Assembly (NCBI GenBank): GCA_023227835.1
Contig: JALOCI010000044.1
Location: 1 to 23,083 of the forward strand
Direction of reading: 5' to 3'
Origin: Bacteroidales bacterium
GTDB lineage: Bacteria > Bacteroidota > Bacteroidia > Bacteroidales > UBA932
DNA: 23,083 nucleotides
Position 1 is the first letter of the stretch. Every line of letters starts with the position of its first letter. The notes below the pieces were generated by a model that saw only the letters and a list, made by a program, of their open reading frames with translations, did no database searches and was not told where the DNA came from. The position numbers were made by a program, and so were the translations under genes. Shown piece after piece: positions 7,709 to 16,417 of the stretch.

Positions 7709-9826
7709 TTATTTTAAGTCCATCTCTTTTATAAGCCAATTTGCATTTGCATACTTGTCAATTATAAAAAGCACATATCGTATGTCCAGAGAGATGTTCC
7801 TGCACATTTCCGGATCAAATGCCACGTCGCTCATCGTTCCTTCCCAAACTCTGTCGAAATTTATACCAATCAACTCACCCTTTTTGTTAATTACAGGACT
7901 ACCGGAATTTCCTCCGGATGTGTGATTGTCAGCAAGGAAACATACCGGCACACTTCCATAACTGCCCCATAACCCGTAATTTTTCTTCTTGTATATCTCT
8001 CTCAGCTTTTCTGGTATATTATAGTCATAAATTTCCGGGTTATCTTTTTCAATAATACCTTCTAATGTCGATGATGGCTTATAATAAACAGCATCAGCGG
8101 GTGAATATCCGCATATTTTACCATAAGCAACTCTTAATGTTGAATTTGCGTCGGGATAAAAAGCCTTGTTTTTGCTGAATTCCATCTGACCTTTCATGTA
8201 AAATCTGTAAAGCAAAGCAATTTCATTATTGATTCTGAAATATTCAGGTTTAATGGTGTTAGCATATTTCTCATTAAAGGCAAGGAACATCTTAACTGCG
8301 GGGTCATTAAACAATGATGATAAATCCGGTGTGTTTTCCAATATGCTCATTCCGGCAGATTTTGATACAAATAAGGAATTCTTGAATATGTAATCTGCAA
8401 AACTCCGGATATTTCCGAATTCAGCAATTTTGGTTTTAAGATAGTCTGGTTGAAAAGAGTCTGGTATATTTTTCCTGTACTCTTCAAGCAGCGTGATGAA
8501 ACAGGCGTGGTCTATAGAAGGGCTGTAATCTTTATAGAAATCCTCCATTACGATTCTCAATGTATCTTTATCTCTTATCTGAATCTTGCCATTATCCATT
8601 TTGAGAAATGATAGTACAGTTCCGGCAAATTTTATTATTTCATTTGAGTTGATAGCTTCATTGTTATAATCATTTGCAAAAGAATAGGGCTCAAGAAGAG
8701 TGTACAGAGAATCGAGTTTTGAAACGACCATTCTGTATTCCGGCTTGTTTTCTGCCCAGATGTTGAATAATCTCTCATATTCCCTCTTTTTTTCAACTAT
8801 TTCAAGTCTCTTGATTCCTTTTGCTTCTCCTTGCCATTTTTTCCATGCGTTTGCTATATTGGCATTTTTTGAAGCGTACATTATCCTCACAGCCTGATCC
8901 TTTTCCATATAGTATTTCTGAATCTCCAGTCTTAATGTTCTTAGTTTAATCTTATGTGGATTAGAGATATCCGAAATGTAGCTTACAGCCTTGCTCATAA
9001 GGTATTCCTGCGTTTTGCCGGGGAATCCGTACACCATAGTAATGTCGCCCTCTTTTACACCTTTTGTAGATATGGAAAAGTGTTTTTTTGGTTTGTATGG
9101 AACATTAGATTTGGAATATTTTGCAGGTCTGTTGTTTATGTCCGAATACACCCTGAAAATGGAAAAATCTCCGGTATGTCTGGGCCACATCCAATTGTCC
9201 GTATCACCACCGAATTTGCCTATAGAAGATGGTGGTGCACCGACGAGTCTTACATCATAAAATGTTTCATAAACAAACAAGAAGTATTGGTTTCCGTAAT
9301 ACAATGACTCTACAGTTGCATTAAAAGTTGTGCCATTAGTCGCTTCTCTTATAATTCGGGCAGAGTTTCTTGAAACTATCTCTTTTCTCTCTTTTTCTGT
9401 CATGCCGGAATTGTAAGATTTTAATACCTCATCTGTAACATCCTCCATTCTTATTAGAAATTTTACCGAAAGATTATCGTTAGGCAGTTCCTCTTCCATT
9501 TTCATTGCCCAGAAACCATCCCTGAGATAGTCGTGTTCAATACTGCTATGAGATTGAATAGACTCAAACCCGCAGTGATGGTTTGTTATAATAAGACCTT
9601 TGTCGGAAATTAATTCTCCTGTGCATCCGCTTCCGAAGTGAACAATGGCATCTTTCATCGAGGCTTTGTTAATGCTGTATATATCATCCGCGGAGAGTCT
9701 GAATCCTTTCTTCCTTATATCATGAATCCTCTCTTTGATTAATGATGGCAGCCACATCCCCTCATCGGCACTGAGCAATTGAAATGATACAATTGACAAG
9801 GTAAAAATCAGTATTACTTTTCTCAT
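7709..9826 (-). CDS. S46 family dipeptidyl-peptidase, DPP11-like
   Basis: This 705-aa protein is the usual length for S46 peptidases, which remove dipeptides from peptide N-termini in the periplasm. It has a signal peptide (about 1-20, ending LLSA) and a chymotrypsin-like double barrel. The catalytic residues read as His84 (TNHHCG), Asp220 (NWMWPRHTGDFS) and Ser641 (GGNSGSP). In S46 enzymes the residue 18 positions after the serine (673 in P. gingivalis numbering) is Gly in DPP7 and Arg in DPP11; here it is Arg659 (NFDRVWEG). This predicts a preference for Asp/Glu at P1. The C-terminal DIRYVLFIIDKYA is typical of the family. It is transcribed divergently from the AI-2E-type gene and ends at the shared terminator. 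Confidence 0.93.
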   Translation of the reverse strand: MRKVILIFTLSIVSFQLLSADEGMWLPSLIKERIHDIRKKGFRLSADDIYSINKASMKDAIVHFGSGCTGELISDKGLIITNHHCGFESIQSHSSIEHDYLRDGFWAMKMEEELPNDNLSVKFLIRMEDVTDEVLKSYNSGMTEKERKEIVSRNSARIIREATNGTTFNATVESLYYGNQYFLFVYETFYDVRLVGAPPSSIGKFGGDTDNWMWPRHTGDFSIFRVYSDINNRPAKYSKSNVPYKPKKHFSISTKGVKEGDITMVYGFPGKTQEYLMSKAVSYISDISNPHKIKLRTLRLEIQKYYMEKDQAVRIMYASKNANIANAWKKWQGEAKGIKRLEIVEKKREYERLFNIWAENKPEYRMVVSKLDSLYTLLEPYSFANDYNNEAINSNEIIKFAGTVLSFLKMDNGKIQIRDKDTLRIVMEDFYKDYSPSIDHACFITLLEEYRKNIPDSFQPDYLKTKIAEFGNIRSFADYIFKNSLFVSKSAGMSILENTPDLSSLFNDPAVKMFLAFNEKYANTIKPEYFRINNEIALLYRFYMKGQMEFSKNKAFYPDANSTLRVAYGKICGYSPADAVYYKPSSTLEGIIEKDNPEIYDYNIPEKLREIYKKKNYGLWGSYGSVPVCFLADNHTSGGNSGSPVINKKGELIGINFDRVWEGTMSDVAFDPEMCRNISLDIRYVLFIIDKYANANWLIKEMDLK

Positions 9827-9839
9827 ATGTTCATATTAA

Positions 9840-9864
9840 TTTGTAAGTATTACAAACTTACAAA
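9840..9864. repeat. Nested inverted repeat between the S46 peptidase and AI-2E genes
   Basis: TTTGTAA (9840-9846) is followed after 3 bp by TTACAAA (9850-9856) and again by CTTACAAA (9857-9864). The left arm can thus pair with either right arm, and the right arms form an 8-bp tandem repeat. The block covers the likely -7 region of the S46 gene, so an operator is plausible but unproven. Confidence 0.5.
9853..9860 (-). promoter_or_regulatory. -7 box for the S46 peptidase gene
   Basis: TAAGTTTG on the minus strand matches TAnnTTTG exactly, 26 bp before the ATG at 9826. No good -33 element is visible. It lies inside the nested inverted repeat. Confidence 0.45.
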
Positions 9865-9871
9865 TTTTTCT

Positions 9872-9879
9872 TACTTTTG
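9872..9879 (+). promoter_or_regulatory. -7 box for the AI-2E family gene
   Basis: TACTTTTG matches TAnnTTTG exactly, 18 bp before the ATG at 9898. The -33 position (near 9848) is not TTTG and lies within the nested inverted repeat. Confidence 0.45.
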
Positions 9880-9897
9880 TTAATAATAGCATAACGG

Positions 9898-10998
9898 ATG
9901 AATCAACTGGCCAAATATATCGTCGGAATTTCAATAGCTTTAGTTATATGCTTTTTGGCATGGTATTTCAGTAATATCCTTATTTATATTCTTGTATCAG
10001 CGGTTTTGTCAGTAATTGGTAAGCCCCTAAAGATGCTATTGTTAAGAATAAAATTCTGGAAATACAAAATGCCCGATAACCTTGCCTCGGGAATTACACT
10101 GATAGCACTGGTAGCCGTATTCTTTAGCCTGTTTTTTCTAATAACACCTTTGGTAGGACAGTTAATGTCGAGTATAAGTGCAATTGATTTTCCTGCATTA
10201 GGAGATGAACTTTCACTTCCACTAAACCAGTTCAATGCGACGCTTCATAAGTGGTTTCCCGCACTGGATCCAACTTTCAGAGTTGAAGGTGTATTTGTAA
10301 GCCAGTTTGAGAATATAGTAAATGTAGGAGTCATAACTGAAGTGTTTAACTCTTTGGCTTCTATTATTATAGAGTTTGGATTGGCTGTGTTTGTAATTAT
10401 ATTCATTACATATTTCTTCATAAAGGAGGAGAATATGTTTAATGATATGGTTCTGGCGCTTTTCCCGGATAAATATGTAAACAATGTTTCCCGAGCGTTG
10501 TCTTCGATTAATAAGCTCCTTGCGCGTTATTTCATAGGCATTAGTCTCGAGGCTATATTAATCACGACAATCAATTCTTTGGCATTACACTTTGTGGGTG
10601 GTGTAAGCCTCTCTTTGGCTATAGCGGTCTCTTTTCTTGCCGGCGTACTGAATGTCATACCATATATAGGACCATTAACGGGTGGCGCTTTTGGCACAGT
10701 GATGGCTTTTGTGGAATATGGTGTCAACACTCCCGGTGCAAGTTCTTTCATTCTTGGAGTGATACTTATATTTGTTATTACACATTTGATTGATGTATTC
10801 GTATTTCAGCCATTTATTTATTCAAACAGCGTTAAAGCACATCCTTTGGAAATATTTATAGTAATATTAATTGCCGGCAGTATAGCGGGAATAATAGGAA
10901 TGCTGGTCGCTATTCCTGCCTATACTGTAATCCGAGTGTTTGCCCGTGAATTTTTATCTCATTTCAAACTTGTTCAGAAGTTGACAGATAATATATAA
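9898..10998 (+). CDS. AI-2E family (TqsA/PerM-like) integral membrane protein
   Basis: This 366-aa polytopic inner-membrane protein has about eight hydrophobic segments: near 8-24, 25-41, 63-87, 153-175, 209-231, 237-260, 281-303 and 319-345. A hydrophilic periplasm-like loop lies at about 90-150. The family pattern is visible in LNVIPYIGPLTGG (251-263) and in HPLEIFIVILIAGSIAGIIGMLVAIP (starting at 315). Members have been linked to autoinducer-2 export, to Na+/H+ exchange and to other transport, so the substrate cannot be assigned from sequence. It stands alone, divergent from the S46 gene, and is closed by a hairpin terminator. Confidence 0.88.
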   Translation: MNQLAKYIVGISIALVICFLAWYFSNILIYILVSAVLSVIGKPLKMLLLRIKFWKYKMPDNLASGITLIALVAVFFSLFFLITPLVGQLMSSISAIDFPALGDELSLPLNQFNATLHKWFPALDPTFRVEGVFVSQFENIVNVGVITEVFNSLASIIIEFGLAVFVIIFITYFFIKEENMFNDMVLALFPDKYVNNVSRALSSINKLLARYFIGISLEAILITTINSLALHFVGGVSLSLAIAVSFLAGVLNVIPYIGPLTGGAFGTVMAFVEYGVNTPGASSFILGVILIFVITHLIDVFVFQPFIYSNSVKAHPLEIFIVILIAGSIAGIIGMLVAIPAYTVIRVFAREFLSHFKLVQKLTDNI

Positions 10999-11002
10999 TA
11001 AA

Positions 11003-11030
11003 AAAGGTTGCCCGTTTCTGGACAACCTTT
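11003..11030. terminator. Bidirectional terminator between the AI-2E and RRM genes
   Basis: An 8-bp stem AAAGGTTG / CAACCTTT (11003-11010 and 11023-11030) can extend inward by a CC/GG pair. The T tract is better on the minus strand (CAACCTTTTTTATT), so it suits the RRM gene best. It also lies directly after the stop of the AI-2E gene. Confidence 0.8.
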
Positions 11031-11051
11031 GTTCCGATATACAAAAGCACC

Positions 11052-11315
11052 TTATTCTGCTTCTGCTCTTACAGGACGGTCATTTGCCAATGCAACGTTG
11101 ATAGTGCGGCCCATATGCTCAGCTCCGTTAAGTGCTGAGATGGCAGCATTGCCTTCTTGGTCATTAGGCATTTCAACGAAACCATATCCTTTAGAACGAC
11201 GGGTCTCTCTGTTAAAAATAATCCTGGCAGAAGTAACTTCGCCATAAGGTGTGAATAGTTCGGCTAAATCCTCCTTCTTAGCACGGAAACTTAAGCTTGA
11301 AACAAAAATGTTCAT
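11052..11315 (-). CDS. Small single-RRM RNA-binding protein
   Basis: This 87-aa protein consists of one RNA recognition motif: RNP2 IFVSSL (3-8) and RNP1 KGYGFVEM (42-49), with the aromatic residues Phe4, Tyr44 and Phe46 in place, and a short charged C-terminus. Such proteins are common in Bacteroidetes and cyanobacteria and bind single-stranded RNA in the cytoplasm. Bacteroidetes lack Hfq in many lineages, so a global RNA-binding role is plausible but inferred. The gene is monocistronic, with its own promoter (-7 box at 11362-11369) and terminator. Confidence 0.93.
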   Translation of the reverse strand: MNIFVSSLSFRAKKEDLAELFTPYGEVTSARIIFNRETRRSKGYGFVEMPNDQEGNAAISALNGAEHMGRTINVALANDRPVRAEAE

Positions 11316-11361
11316 GGAAACGGTAGTAAATAATTAATAAGTAAATGTTTAGTTAACATTA

Positions 11362-11392
11362 CAAAGTTAAATAAAAAACTGAATTACGGAAA
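11362..11392 (-). promoter_or_regulatory. Promoter of the RRM gene
   Basis: On the minus strand TTTC (11389-11392), 19 bp and TAACTTTG (11362-11369) give an exact -7 box and a one-mismatch -33 element. The implied untranslated leader is about 40 nt. The remaining intergenic DNA to 11496 is AT-rich and shows no gene. Confidence 0.55.
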
Positions 11393-11496
11393 TTTTATCA
11401 TAATTATTTTTCCAGACATAATGGTTTGATAAATAGGAAGATGGTAAAATGCGCGCTTATTTTTACCGTAAATTTCCTGTACTTAAGTCTCCATTT

Positions 11497-13047
11497 TTAT
11501 ACTTGATCTTCACTTTTTTGTAAAATACCAGGCATATAAAAGAAAATAACAACAAGAAAAAACAGCACCAGACCGGATTCCAAATCATTCAAAGAACACT
11601 TAATCGTAGCATGAGGTAATGATTCTACTCGGTTCATTATCCAGCCAAGAAATTTTATCAGAATCTGAAGGATTTTCATGATAAAATCCTCATGAAAACC
11701 AACACTCATTGCAAACGCATGAATAATAGCAATATACAAAATAATACCGCAAAGAGGGATAGCTATTACGTTGGTAAACAGAAAGTATAAAGGAAGGACT
11801 TTAAAATTATATATTGTAATTAATGAAGTCCCGATTTGACAGGCAATAGACATGGATAATATATTCCAGATGTATTTTAATAACCAATGACCGGATACCA
11901 TCATTTTATTAAGGCTTGGGTATATGAAGATAATTGACAATATAGCAGAAAAGGACAATTGAAAACCAAGTTCAAAAAGAGCCTGAGGGTTTATTGTTGC
12001 GATTATCAATGCGCTTAAAGACAGGGCGTTTAAGCTGTTGCTGCTTCTTTCTGTGATTAAAGAAAGCTCAAATACTGTAGCCATTATCGAAGCCCTTGTA
12101 ATTGATGGCGAAAATCCGACCAAGGCAGTATAGCCCCAAATAAAGAACGACAATATTATAAATTTCATTATCCGGCCTTTTCTCCCTTTACCGAAAAAAG
12201 AGAACAAGACAGATACGAATGCATAAATAAAACTGACATGCAATCCGGAAACAGCCATTAAATGCATTGTTCCTGCCTTTGAGAAGGCTTCTTTTATTTC
12301 TCTGTTTAAATGTGATTTGTCTCCGATTGTGAGAGATACAAGAATGGCACTTTCCTGAGACTTGTTGTCCTTAACAATGCTTTTTATATACCACTCTCTG
12401 ATCAGTATTATCCTTTCCCTAAAAGTAGGTGTTCTTAATTTTTTTATAATCAGGTCCTTTGATTTTATATATGATGTACAATAAATACCTTTTTTTGCCA
12501 TAAACCGGGCATAATTAAAACCTGATCCGGGATAATTTTCGATTTTTTGAGGTTTTATCCAGCACTCAAGCGTGTCGCCTATTCCAATAGAGCCAATCCC
12601 AATTTTTTTATCAATATATAACAGCATTTTTTCATTATATTCAATTAGAGTAGCCTCAGCCTGGATACTTCGTACTTTTTCTACAATATCTCCTGTTATT
12701 TTACATTTTGTCTTAAATAATTCTAGAGATGCAATCTTGGAGTTTTCGGGTATCATTTTGAGAAAACCTGACATACCGACGTTGATCCAGCCTGCAAATA
12801 GCAGAGATGAATATAGAAGGACAGGTAAAAGAATTTCAGTCAGAATACCTCTTTTTATATAGAATTTTCTAATTATTAAGAAAGTAATGGGAATGATGAG
12901 TACAACAATGTTAAACAGATATTTAAAATCTATTAAATATCTGCTACCGATAAGGATTCCCAAAAGATAAGACATTGTCGGAATGAATAACGGAGATCTC
13001 TTGACAATGTCAATGTTAGAAATATTTCCTACCTTTCCTCTTTCCAT
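11497..13047 (-). CDS. comEC: ComEC/Rec2-type DNA uptake channel protein
   Basis: From Met at 13047 the protein has 516 aa. It begins with hydrophobic segments and a DUF4131-like extracytoplasmic domain, followed by the Competence membrane domain with LTIGDKSHL, the hallmark AGTMHLMAVSGLHVSF, GFSPSITRASIMA and many transmembrane helices. It ends soon after the last helix (VLFFLVVIFFYMPGIL), so it lacks the C-terminal metallo-beta-lactamase domain of firmicute ComEC. ComEC forms the inner-membrane channel for single-stranded DNA in natural transformation. The reading frame stays open to an ATG at 13140, adding 31 residues that do not look like ComEC and cover the probable ackA promoter. I therefore prefer 13047. 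Confidence 0.88.
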   Translation of the reverse strand: MERGKVGNISNIDIVKRSPLFIPTMSYLLGILIGSRYLIDFKYLFNIVVLIIPITFLIIRKFYIKRGILTEILLPVLLYSSLLFAGWINVGMSGFLKMIPENSKIASLELFKTKCKITGDIVEKVRSIQAEATLIEYNEKMLLYIDKKIGIGSIGIGDTLECWIKPQKIENYPGSGFNYARFMAKKGIYCTSYIKSKDLIIKKLRTPTFRERIILIREWYIKSIVKDNKSQESAILVSLTIGDKSHLNREIKEAFSKAGTMHLMAVSGLHVSFIYAFVSVLFSFFGKGRKGRIMKFIILSFFIWGYTALVGFSPSITRASIMATVFELSLITERSSNSLNALSLSALIIATINPQALFELGFQLSFSAILSIIFIYPSLNKMMVSGHWLLKYIWNILSMSIACQIGTSLITIYNFKVLPLYFLFTNVIAIPLCGIILYIAIIHAFAMSVGFHEDFIMKILQILIKFLGWIMNRVESLPHATIKCSLNDLESGLVLFFLVVIFFYMPGILQKSEDQV

Positions 13048-13090
13048 CGCCTCAACATTTAGTGTAAAAATAGCATATTTTTCACAAAAA

Positions 13091-13123
13091 TTAGACTGAA
13101 ATGAGCAATTATTAATAACTTTG
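13091..13123 (+). promoter_or_regulatory. Promoter of the ackA-ptb-buk operon
   Basis: TAACTTTG (13116-13123) matches TAnnTTTG exactly, with TTAG 21 bp upstream (13091-13094, one mismatch). The start site would be near 13130, about 44 nt before the ackA ATG. It lies inside the longest possible comEC frame, which argues for the shorter comEC start. Confidence 0.55.
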
Positions 13124-13173
13124 TACTTTATTTCTTCCAATTTTCATAGAAAATTTAAATTTTTATTACATAT

Positions 13174-14385
13174 ATGATTTTATTAGTGCTGAATTGTGGT
13201 AGCTCCTCAATCAAGTATCAGGTTCTTGATATGAGTGGTAATTCTGAGTATTCTCTTCTTGCAAAGGGTCTTGTTGAGAGAATCGGACTTGAAAGTGGAA
13301 TTTTGACACATAAAGTTGACGGAAGGGAAAAATACGAAATTGAAATGCCTATTGAAAACCACACAGTTGGAATTAGGAAAGTGCTTGATATATTGATCGA
13401 TAAGAAACTGGGAATTATGGACTCCCTTGAGGAGATACAGGCTGTCGGACATAGAGTGGCGCATGGTGGTGAGTTTTTCAGCAGCAGTACTTTAATTAAT
13501 AAGGAAGTTATAGAAAAAATAGAAAAACTTTGTGAACTTGCTCCGCTCCATAATCCTGCAAACTTACTCGGAATTCATGCTATAGAGACGCTCTTGCCCG
13601 GGAAGAAACAGGTTGCCGTTTTTGATACATCCTTCCATCAGACAATGCCTAATTATGCCTATATGTATGCGATACCATACGAATACTATACAACATATAA
13701 GATAAGAAGATATGGTTTCCATGGCACAAGTCATCAATTTGTGGCCAAAAAGGCTTGTAAGCTAACAGGTCTAGAGTATGAAAGCTCTAAGATTATCACG
13801 TGTCATTTAGGTAACGGAGGATCAATTACTGCTATAAAAAACGGCAAGTCTATTGATACGTCGATGGGATTTACACCACTTGAGGGAGTTATAATGGGTA
13901 CAAGAAGCGGAGATATAGACGCAGGTATCGTTACATATATTCAAGAGAAAGAGGGGCTTGATGCTGCCGGCATTAATAAGGTTCTCAACAAAAAAAGCGG
14001 TTTCCTCGGCATCTTCGGTAAATCATCAGATGCGAGAGATGTAGAGGCTGCAGCTGCTCAGGGTGATGAAAGAGCAATCCTTGCTCTCAATCTCCTGTAT
14101 TACAGAGTACTTAAATACATAGGAGCCTACACTGCAGCAATGAACGGAGTTGATCTGATTGTATTTACAGGAGGAATCGGAGAGAACGATCCTCATATCA
14201 GAGAGATGGTTGGGACACATCTGGAATATATGGGACTAAACTTCGACCTTAGTGCAAACAAAGGTGTAAGGGGCAAAGACGTTATTCTTTCAAAGCCTGA
14301 ATCAAAAGTAAAGATGGTAACCGTGACAACAAATGAAGAACTGGTTATAGCTCAGGATACAATGAATATAGTCTCAAACGCATAA
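13174..14385 (+). CDS. ackA: Acetate kinase
   Basis: This 403-aa enzyme of the ASKHA fold interconverts acetyl-phosphate + ADP and acetate + ATP in the cytoplasm. It has the usual length and all signature motifs: LNCGSSSIKY at the N-terminus with Asn7, GHRVAHGG, FDTSFHQTMP, HGTSHQFV with the catalytic histidine, CHLGNGGSITAI, MGTRSGDID and FTGGIGEN. It is the first gene of a tight operon, with ptb starting 26 bp after its stop. No classical phosphotransacetylase gene (pta) is present here, so acetyl-phosphate must come from a distant Pta or from relaxed Ptb specificity. Confidence 0.96.
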   Translation: MILLVLNCGSSSIKYQVLDMSGNSEYSLLAKGLVERIGLESGILTHKVDGREKYEIEMPIENHTVGIRKVLDILIDKKLGIMDSLEEIQAVGHRVAHGGEFFSSSTLINKEVIEKIEKLCELAPLHNPANLLGIHAIETLLPGKKQVAVFDTSFHQTMPNYAYMYAIPYEYYTTYKIRRYGFHGTSHQFVAKKACKLTGLEYESSKIITCHLGNGGSITAIKNGKSIDTSMGFTPLEGVIMGTRSGDIDAGIVTYIQEKEGLDAAGINKVLNKKSGFLGIFGKSSDARDVEAAAAQGDERAILALNLLYYRVLKYIGAYTAAMNGVDLIVFTGGIGENDPHIREMVGTHLEYMGLNFDLSANKGVRGKDVILSKPESKVKMVTVTTNEELVIAQDTMNIVSNA

Positions 14386-14411
14386 AACTGAAATAATAAA
14401 ATAAAGAAGAT

Positions 14412-15317
14412 ATGATTAATTCTTTTGAACAAATTTTTGAGAATTTAAGAAGCAGGCCCAAAAAAAGACTTGTAGCAGCCTGGGCCGTTGACGATCACAC
14501 TATCAATGCCGTAAAACTGGCTGTAGAAGCCGGATTGGTTGAGGCAACCCTGGTAGGGGACGAGAAGAAGATACGCCAGGTTTGTGCACACGAAAAGATT
14601 GACCCGTCTCTTTTCAGAATAGTACCTAATGATGATGAGTTGCGCGCTGTATCAATGGCTGTGGATTTGATAAATGCAGGAGAGGGAGATATTCTTATGA
14701 AAGGATTGTGCTCAACTGATAAATATATGAGAGCTATTCTCAATAAGGAAAAGGGGTTACTTCCTCCTAAAGCTGTGTTGAGCCACGTTACGGTTCTTGC
14801 AAATCCGCAATATCATAAACTTCTTGTTATCGGGGATATCGCAGTTATTCCCGCTCCGGATCTGAACCAGAAGATTGCTATAACAAATTATGTCGTAAGG
14901 ACAGCAAAAGCCATCGGGATAGCAAAACCAAAGGTTGCAATAATATGTGCTACTGAACAGATGTTGGCACACATGCCGGCTTGCGTTGATGCTGCAATTA
15001 TTTCAAAGATGGCAGATAGAGGACAAATTGCCGGTTGCATTGTTGACGGACCTTTGGCACTTGATGTTGCTCTATCAAAAGAGGCGGCTGCTGTTAAAAA
15101 GCTTGTTAGTCCTGTTGCCGGAGATTCTGATTGTTTGGTTTTCCCTAATCTGGAGTCAGCTAATGTATTCTATAAAACCAATACACAGCTTTGTCCAGGT
15201 GCTCAACAAGCTGCTATAGTTGCCGGAGCAAAAGCTCCATGTGTCCTGTCCAGCAGATCTGACAGTATTGATACCAAACTTAACTCAATCGCACTTGCTG
15301 CTCTAACTGCCAATTAA
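14412..15317 (+). CDS. ptb: Phosphate butyryltransferase (phosphotransbutyrylase)
   Basis: This 301-aa enzyme of the phosphate acetyl/butyryltransferase family exchanges CoA for phosphate on butyryl-CoA or related acyl-CoAs. Characteristic parts are AWAVDDHTINAVKLAVEAG near the N-terminus, GDILMKGLCSTD, LLPPKAVLSHVTV, DGPLALDVALS and the C-terminal PCVLSSRSDS. The length fits Ptb (about 300 aa) and is shorter than most Pta. It lies between ackA and buk, with buk starting 8 bp after its stop, so Ptb and Buk probably work as a pair. The acyl chain preferred (butyryl, isobutyryl or isovaleryl) cannot be read from sequence. Confidence 0.93.
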   Translation: MINSFEQIFENLRSRPKKRLVAAWAVDDHTINAVKLAVEAGLVEATLVGDEKKIRQVCAHEKIDPSLFRIVPNDDELRAVSMAVDLINAGEGDILMKGLCSTDKYMRAILNKEKGLLPPKAVLSHVTVLANPQYHKLLVIGDIAVIPAPDLNQKIAITNYVVRTAKAIGIAKPKVAIICATEQMLAHMPACVDAAIISKMADRGQIAGCIVDGPLALDVALSKEAAAVKKLVSPVAGDSDCLVFPNLESANVFYKTNTQLCPGAQQAAIVAGAKAPCVLSSRSDSIDTKLNSIALAALTAN

Positions 15318-15325
15318 TTTTTGAT

Positions 15326-16399
15326 ATGCCGTACAGAATCCTAGTTATAAATCCGGGCTCAACATCTACAAAAATCGCTGTTTTTGAAGATGCCAGGAAC
15401 ATCTTTACTGAAACACTAAGACATACAAACGAGGAGCTTGCTCCATTCACCAATGTGGCTGATCAGTTTGAATTCAGAAAAAGTGTCATCCTTGACGCAC
15501 TTGAAAAACATTCCGTGTCTGTAAATTCTCTTTCGGTAGTAGTTGGAAGAGGCGGAATGCTCAAGCCTATAAAATCAGGGACATACGAGGTAAATGAAAA
15601 AATGCTTTCAGATCTCAGAAATCCACAGAGAGGAGAACACGCAAGCAATCTTGGAGCAATTATTGCCGCAGATATGGCTAAATCAATTCCTGGCTGCAAG
15701 GCATATATAGCAGACCCGATTGTCGTGGATGAAATGATACCTGTTGCGCGAATAGCCGGTCATCCTCTTTTTAAACGCATTTCCATCTTTCATGCTCTTA
15801 ATCATAAGGCGATAGCAAAGAGATATGCAGCTTCAATTGGAAAATCCTATGTGGATCTTAATCTGATAATTGCACATCTTGGGGGAGGTGTTTCTGTAGG
15901 TGCACATGAAAAAGGACAGGTTATAGATGTTAACAATGCTTTAAATGGTGAGGGACCTTTTTCTCCTGAAAGATCCGGTACTTTACCTGCGTATGCTCTT
16001 GCGGAGCTATGTTTCTCAGGACAATATACCTTCCCTCAGATTTCAAAAATAATCACCGGTGAGGGAGGACTTGTTGCCCATCTGGGAACAAACTCTTTCA
16101 ATATTGTTGAAAAAAGGGTTGAGGAGGGAGATGAAAAAGCAATTCTCCTTTCAGATGCTTTTGCATTCAATGTTGCTAAGTCAATCGGTTCGTGTGCTGC
16201 AGTCCTTAAAGGCAAGGTAGATGCAATACTTATTACCGGAGGAGTGGCGCATAACACTAAACTGATGGAGAAAATAGAAGAAATGGTTAAGTTTATAGCA
16301 CCAGTCAAGATTTTTCCGGGAGAGGACGAAATGTCAGCCTTAGCTGAAAACGCACTATCCGTTATAACCGGAAAAGACACTCCGTTGGAATATAATTAA
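15326..16399 (+). CDS. buk: Butyrate kinase
   Basis: This 357-aa acyl-phosphate kinase of the acetate kinase superfamily makes ATP from butyryl-phosphate (or branched acyl-phosphates) and ADP. Motifs include VINPGSTSTKIAVF at the N-terminus, VGRGGMLKPI, IADPIVVDEM, IFHALNHKAIAKRYA, AHLGGGVSVGAH, GPFSPERSGTLP and ITGGVAHN; these separate Buk from AckA. It follows ptb by 8 bp and is the last gene of the operon, closed by a long hairpin terminator at 16418. Together with Ptb it gives substrate-level ATP from acyl-CoA. Confidence 0.95.
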   Translation: MPYRILVINPGSTSTKIAVFEDARNIFTETLRHTNEELAPFTNVADQFEFRKSVILDALEKHSVSVNSLSVVVGRGGMLKPIKSGTYEVNEKMLSDLRNPQRGEHASNLGAIIAADMAKSIPGCKAYIADPIVVDEMIPVARIAGHPLFKRISIFHALNHKAIAKRYAASIGKSYVDLNLIIAHLGGGVSVGAHEKGQVIDVNNALNGEGPFSPERSGTLPAYALAELCFSGQYTFPQISKIITGEGGLVAHLGTNSFNIVEKRVEEGDEKAILLSDAFAFNVAKSIGSCAAVLKGKVDAILITGGVAHNTKLMEKIEEMVKFIAPVKIFPGEDEMSALAENALSVITGKDTPLEYN

Positions 16400-16417
16400 C
16401 ACTCTTTAAATCAAAAT

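Noticed and set aside
11316..11496. Intergenic stretch between the RRM gene and comEC as a site for a small RNA
   Set aside because: Apart from the RRM promoter it is AT-rich, with only short symmetric patches (for example GCGCGC near 11452) and no convincing hairpin plus T tract.
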